The notes below the pieces were generated by a model. That model did not search any database, was not told the origin of the DNA, and saw only the letters and a program-made list of their open reading frames with translations. Shown here in pieces: positions 19,518 through 22,936 of a stretch of 22,936 nucleotides of DNA (the stretch's first letter is position 1; every line of letters begins with the position of its first letter). The position numbers and the translations under genes were made by a program. Source of the DNA: Phaeoceros laevis (Eukaryota; Anthocerotophyta; Anthocerotopsida; Notothyladales); the NCBI GenBank assembly GCA_049999765.1, contig JBNGIQ010003941.1, positions 1 through 22,936 on the forward strand, given 5' to 3'.

Positions 19518-20487
19518 ATGGCAGCGATTACTGGCAGAGATCTGTCTACGATGGGCGGTATTGCGACCGTGTCCGTGCTGCACTCCTTCATCCCAACACA
19601 CTGGCTGCCTTTCTCTATCGTTGGACGTGCGCAAAAATGGACCATCTCACAAACTTTGCTTGTCAGTAAGTTGGAAGTCTGCACTTTATCCAGTGTGTTT
19701 CTGCTAGACCTGCTGGCTTGTGATGGAATTGAGGACACGGACGTGTGTTTGTTTGTTCTGCTGCCCATATCTCATGAGGCCAATCAGCAGCTCTCATCTC
19801 ATTAGTCTCTTATGCCTGCTTTCGGAATTTTTTTGTTGTTGTTGATACCTGTATCTGGTTAAGGGTTGTATGTCTAGGTGGGCAGGCTGTGTTGACTCTG
19901 AATGTTTGTACTCCTGCGCAGCTGCATTTGGAGCGGTATGTCATGTTGTCTCAACCTCTCTGTTGGGCCTGACAGCAATAACCATGGCTAACACTATTGC
20001 CGGTGAAGAGACCGTACATGCACTTGCATCAGGCTTGCTTATTGTCTTGGGAGCCAGTTACATCCTGCTCTTCATTTTCGGAAAGGGAGGGCATGGGCAC
20101 GCCCACAGTCACTCCATGGAGAAGATGGCTGTGGCTGGGCTTATTTTGGTGCCGACACTCTCCCCTTGTGCCACCACGTTGCCTGTCTTCTTAGCAGTCG
20201 GCAATGCATCGCAAGGGATGCTGCTTCTAGCAATCACGGTCCTGCTCGTCAGCACCCTGACTGTCATGCTCACATTGGTTGCGCTGTCGTTCTATGGAGC
20301 AGCTCAGCTGAAGTTCCACTGGATTGAAAAATATGACAAAGCCTTAGTGGGCACAGTGCTTGTGGCAGTGGGGATCCTCACATACCTATTCCACGACCAT
20401 GATCATGAAGGAGAGCATGCTCATGCACAGAAAGTTGCCGAGGTTGTGGACGGGGTCCAACGCAAGCTCCTAATGTTCAGAAGTTGA
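19518..20487 (+). CDS. UreH/DsbD_2-like polytopic membrane protein, His-rich, probable metal transporter
   Basis: Exons are 19518-19665 and 19922-20487, with a 256-bp intron (GTAAGT...GCGCAG), giving 237 aa. An in-frame TGA at 19491-19493 limits the start, and ATG 19518 (AGGATGG) has a good context. The sequence has about six hydrophobic segments. The first holds HSFIPTHWLPFS (residues 22-33) and a later one holds PTLSPCATTLPVF (127-139). A His-rich loop HGHAHSH lies at 107-113, and a His/Asp/Glu-rich tail HDHDHEGEHAH at 207-217. This layout resembles the UreH-like / HupE-NiCoT-related membrane proteins, some of which move nickel or cobalt. Plant homologues of this exact type are uncharacterised as far as I know, so the metal role is an inference from the His clusters and fold. 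No organelle-targeting peptide is obvious. AATAAA at 20561-20566 is a good poly(A) signal. Confidence 0.82.
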
Positions 20488-20560
20488 AGATTTTCCTTTC
20501 CTTTCCAGCCAAAGGGATGATTCAGTAGCTCGGTTGGGATATCCATCAGTGCACTGCGGA

Positions 20561-20566
20561 AATAAA
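20561..20566 (+). terminator. Poly(A) signal of the UreH-like gene
   Basis: A canonical AATAAA lies 74 bp after the stop codon on the coding strand, an appropriate position for the near-upstream element. Confidence 0.5.
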
Positions 20567-21557
20567 TTGGCAATTACTGAGGCTTCCTCGACATCTGAGG
20601 CCTGGAGGAGGTATAAGGTGGTCCACTGGTGGCTTGCCGTTGCACTTGGTGCTGGATTGACACGAATGAGCTGTGCAGTAGGCCAGGAACTGGGGCAGTC
20701 ACGACAGATGGTAAACCAGAAATCCTAGTCTCGTGTGCTTGTACATAACTTCTATACAATTCTGATAGTTGAATTTAGGGCTGTCACATTGCTGCTCTAC
20801 TCCTCGCACATTAGCTCCAGGAAAGGTGATGGCGTATCGTAGGCAGCCGTTCCTTCAGTTGCTTGGGGAGCCTTCTCCACGAGCTACAGTGCACTGGATT
20901 GCATGCAGCTTCCGTGGGTAACGTGACGATTAGAACGTCAAATAAGGTTGCCTGTCTGGTCAGTTTCATGATCCCCTTGCAGATTCCTTTCATAACAGCC
21001 TGACAAGCACCTTCAGCACCCACCACATCACACTCTTGGCCTGGGTGAGCAAGAGGCCAGCTTGGCCCTGGAGAAGGTATGCAATCTGTCAATTTCACTG
21101 TGGTTTCTGTTCGTCTTGGGGATCGCGCATCAGTGACCACTCTTTTGAAACTCCACGTAATTTAGACATTTAAAGAACACAGACAATCTGTATCCGTTAT
21201 CACCTCCATTGGTGCAGACTCCCAGCCTACCACGCATCCTGGGCATGTGTTGTAGGCAACACTCTTGCTGTCAAGGAATACCTCAGTCCGTGCTAATAAT
21301 TGGACCCTGTGGGAGTCGTGTTCCCTGTGGGCACAGAGTCAAGACTGAGGTCCGATTCAGATATGTGGTCGTGACAGGACGTGTGCAGGCACCGCAGGAC
21401 CACCCGGTCACGGCCTGACCTGCCGGAACCTTTCACATATGCCCGGTGGTCATGTTTCAACCTCATGAGGACGTGGCTATTTACCTAAATTACTTAACGT
21501 AGTGAGACGGTTTTATTCTAATTAAGTTACGTGATGGAAAGTGAACGTGCACATGAA
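20567..21557. other. Intergenic region before the Harbinger element
   Basis: About 1 kb without a credible coding frame. The left end of the PIF/Harbinger element should lie here or in the following leader, but I could not identify a terminal inverted repeat by eye. Confidence 0.4.
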
Positions 21558-21633
21558 CCGCCATCGCTCGGCACTCCGTCCGCCATCGCGCTGCAATCCG
21601 TCCTCCATCACTCTGCACCCCGCCCGCCATCAC
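21558..21633. repeat. 22-bp imperfect tandem repeat, about 3.5 copies
   Basis: Units are 21558-21579, 21580-21601, 21602-21623 and a partial unit 21624-21633. Consensus is roughly CCGCCATCGCTCTGCACTCCGT. Copies differ at 3-7 positions, so the array is not very young. It ends 32 bp before the transposase ATG, in the probable promoter or leader. Confidence 0.85.
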
Positions 21634-21665
21634 CTAGGTGGCGTGATTACATGGAACCTGGAGAC

Positions 21666-22936
21666 ATGCTCCTCTTACAAGCAATCATGTTGGGCGTCCT
21701 TGCCTACGTAGCCATTGAAGCGGCTGATTCATCATCCTTGGCATTGGTGTTGGGTTCCGTGGGCGCTGTTTTGCAATTGCAAGGAGAAGACAATCGGGCT
21801 TCTCCGACTGCCAGGAGTACATGGTCATATGCTAGAAGCCAATCATTCTTTGACCAACAGCTCGTGTGCTCATACAGTGATGCAATGTTCAAGAAAAGGA
21901 TGCGTATTACAAAAGCCACATTCTATGCTATCTGTGCCAAGGTCAGTCCTGTGCTTACAACTCGCGATACTTCGTACAGGCGAGCTGTGCCACTAGAACA
22001 TAAAGTTGCTATGTCCTTACTCAGGCTTGCGGGAGGTGACAGGTTGCAGGTAATTGGGGATCTCTTTGGATATGGAACTTCTACGGTTTGTGTTTGTGTG
22101 CACCAGTTTTGTGCAGCTTTGGTGCGGTGCTTACATGATGTGTATATCTCATGGCCATCAGAGGTTTGTATGCAGAGGTATGCTAGCCAGTTTGAAGCCA
22201 TCAGAGGCATTCCAAACGTCGTAGGGGCCGTTGATGGCAGCCATATTCCAATCATAGGACCCTCTCTTAACAAGGCGGACTACTACAACCGCAAGGGCTT
22301 CTACTCTCAGTTGCTTCAGCTTACTGTCTCTGCAAACTGCTATGTATGGGATTATGATTTCGGGTGGGCAGGTAGCCTGAATGATTGGAACTTGTTCAGG
22401 CGGTCAACACTTGGGCAGTTGTGTGATCACGGTAAGCTAGGCCTTTACAGTTTGGTGGGTGATGCAGGTTACTGGCCTCGTATTTACATGTTGACACCAT
22501 ATAGAGGCTCAAGAGATGAATTTTCACCAGTACAGCAGAACTGGAACTTTGTCCAGGGTAGTACTCGCATGGCTGAAGAGCGTGCGTTTGGTATGTTAAA
22601 ATCTCGTTTCAGGTGCCTTCTCAAACGGCTGGACATGAAACAGATGTACGTCACTAGGGTGGTGCAAGCATGCCTTATCCTACATAACATGTGCATAATG
22701 GAAAATGACAGCTTTGATGATGCATGGCTTTCAGAGGCAATTCTTGAATGTGAAAGCAGCGTACTCGGTGATATGGATATAGAGGCTCGTAACGTGGCAA
22801 GGGAATCGTTGTTTGAAATCAGTGGAGTAGTAGCTCGTAATGTCATGCGCACAGATGTTATAGATGGTATTGAGAACCATGTGGATAGAAACGAGTTGGA
22901 ACTTCCCGGGTTTGCAGAAGGGGTTCGAAGAATTTC
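21666..22936 (+). CDS. PIF/Harbinger-type DDE transposase, cut by the right edge of the window
   Basis: The frame opens at ATG 21666 (a second in-frame ATG is at 21687) and has no stop for 423 codons to the window end. A helix-turn-helix region lies at about 112-152 (RLAGGDRLQVIGDLFGYGTS). The DDE_Tnp_4/HARBI1-type nuclease follows: GAVDGSHIPI (Asp190), the DFGWAGSLNDWNLFRRS block, VGDAGYWP (Asp266) and EERAFGMLKSRF (Glu305), then LILHNMCI. This is the expected triad and spacing for the family. The transposase cuts and pastes the element, usually with a separate Myb-like partner protein, which is not in the window. The lack of stops or shifts suggests a young or selected gene. A domesticated HARBI1-like gene is an alternative. 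The 3' end and any terminal repeat lie outside. Confidence 0.9.
   Translation, partial: MLLLQAIMLGVLAYVAIEAADSSSLALVLGSVGAVLQLQGEDNRASPTARSTWSYARSQSFFDQQLVCSYSDAMFKKRMRITKATFYAICAKVSPVLTTRDTSYRRAVPLEHKVAMSLLRLAGGDRLQVIGDLFGYGTSTVCVCVHQFCAALVRCLHDVYISWPSEVCMQRYASQFEAIRGIPNVVGAVDGSHIPIIGPSLNKADYYNRKGFYSQLLQLTVSANCYVWDYDFGWAGSLNDWNLFRRSTLGQLCDHGKLGLYSLVGDAGYWPRIYMLTPYRGSRDEFSPVQQNWNFVQGSTRMAEERAFGMLKSRFRCLLKRLDMKQMYVTRVVQACLILHNMCIMENDSFDDAWLSEAILECESSVLGDMDIEARNVARESLFEISGVVARNVMRTDVIDGIENHVDRNELELPGFAEGVRRI

Noticed and set aside
1-22936. CRISPR arrays, operons, bacterial-type ribosome-binding sites
   Set aside because: All supported genes are eukaryotic with spliceosomal introns; no regularly spaced repeats of the CRISPR type exist.

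Overview
The window looks like nuclear DNA of a green plant. Four protein-coding loci carry short introns (71-446 bp) with GT...AG borders, and their products resemble plant families: an mTERF-repeat organelle protein, an 11-beta-HSD/steroleosin-like dehydrogenase, Mo25, and a UreH-like membrane protein. Two mobile elements have recognisable coding regions: a Ty1/copia retrotransposon primed by initiator tRNA-Met and a PIF/Harbinger transposase. A telo-box (TTTAGGG type) also fits Viridiplantae. The small introns and mixed base composition suggest a streptophyte alga or early-diverging land plant, but I cannot name the species.

Layout. Positions 1-1620 are AT-rich with no supported gene; they hold a 364-bp non-autonomous DNA transposon (1159-1522) with a perfect 8-bp target duplication. 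Positions 1621-2609 are GC-richer and apparently non-coding. A single-exon gene of unknown function lies on the minus strand (2610-3467). A complete copia element (4640-10399) has 163-bp LTRs that differ at 2 positions, a perfect 5-bp target duplication (CTCCC), PBS and PPT, but its gag-pol carries at least seven disabling changes. Its 785-nt leader has two overlapping ORFs that I cannot assign.

The mTERF gene (minus, about 12747-11063) and the dehydrogenase gene (plus, 13273-14877) are divergently arranged around a roughly 0.5-kb shared upstream region. Mo25 (15990-18840, 11 exons, 338 aa) follows in tandem, with a telo-box and a G-quadruplex motif upstream. Next is a two-exon, 237-aa His-rich UreH-like membrane protein (19518-20487). 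A PIF/Harbinger transposase frame opens at 21666 and runs uninterrupted for 423 codons off the right edge.

The host genes have separate cellular roles (organelle gene expression, lipid-droplet/ER steroid or lipid metabolism, kinase scaffolding, probable metal transport), and nothing indicates that they form one system. The least explained items are the pre-gag ORFs, the uncharacterised minus-strand gene, the substituted tetrad residue in the dehydrogenase, and the open Harbinger frame. Several 1-nt frame breaks (copia and mTERF) could be real lesions or assembly indels.
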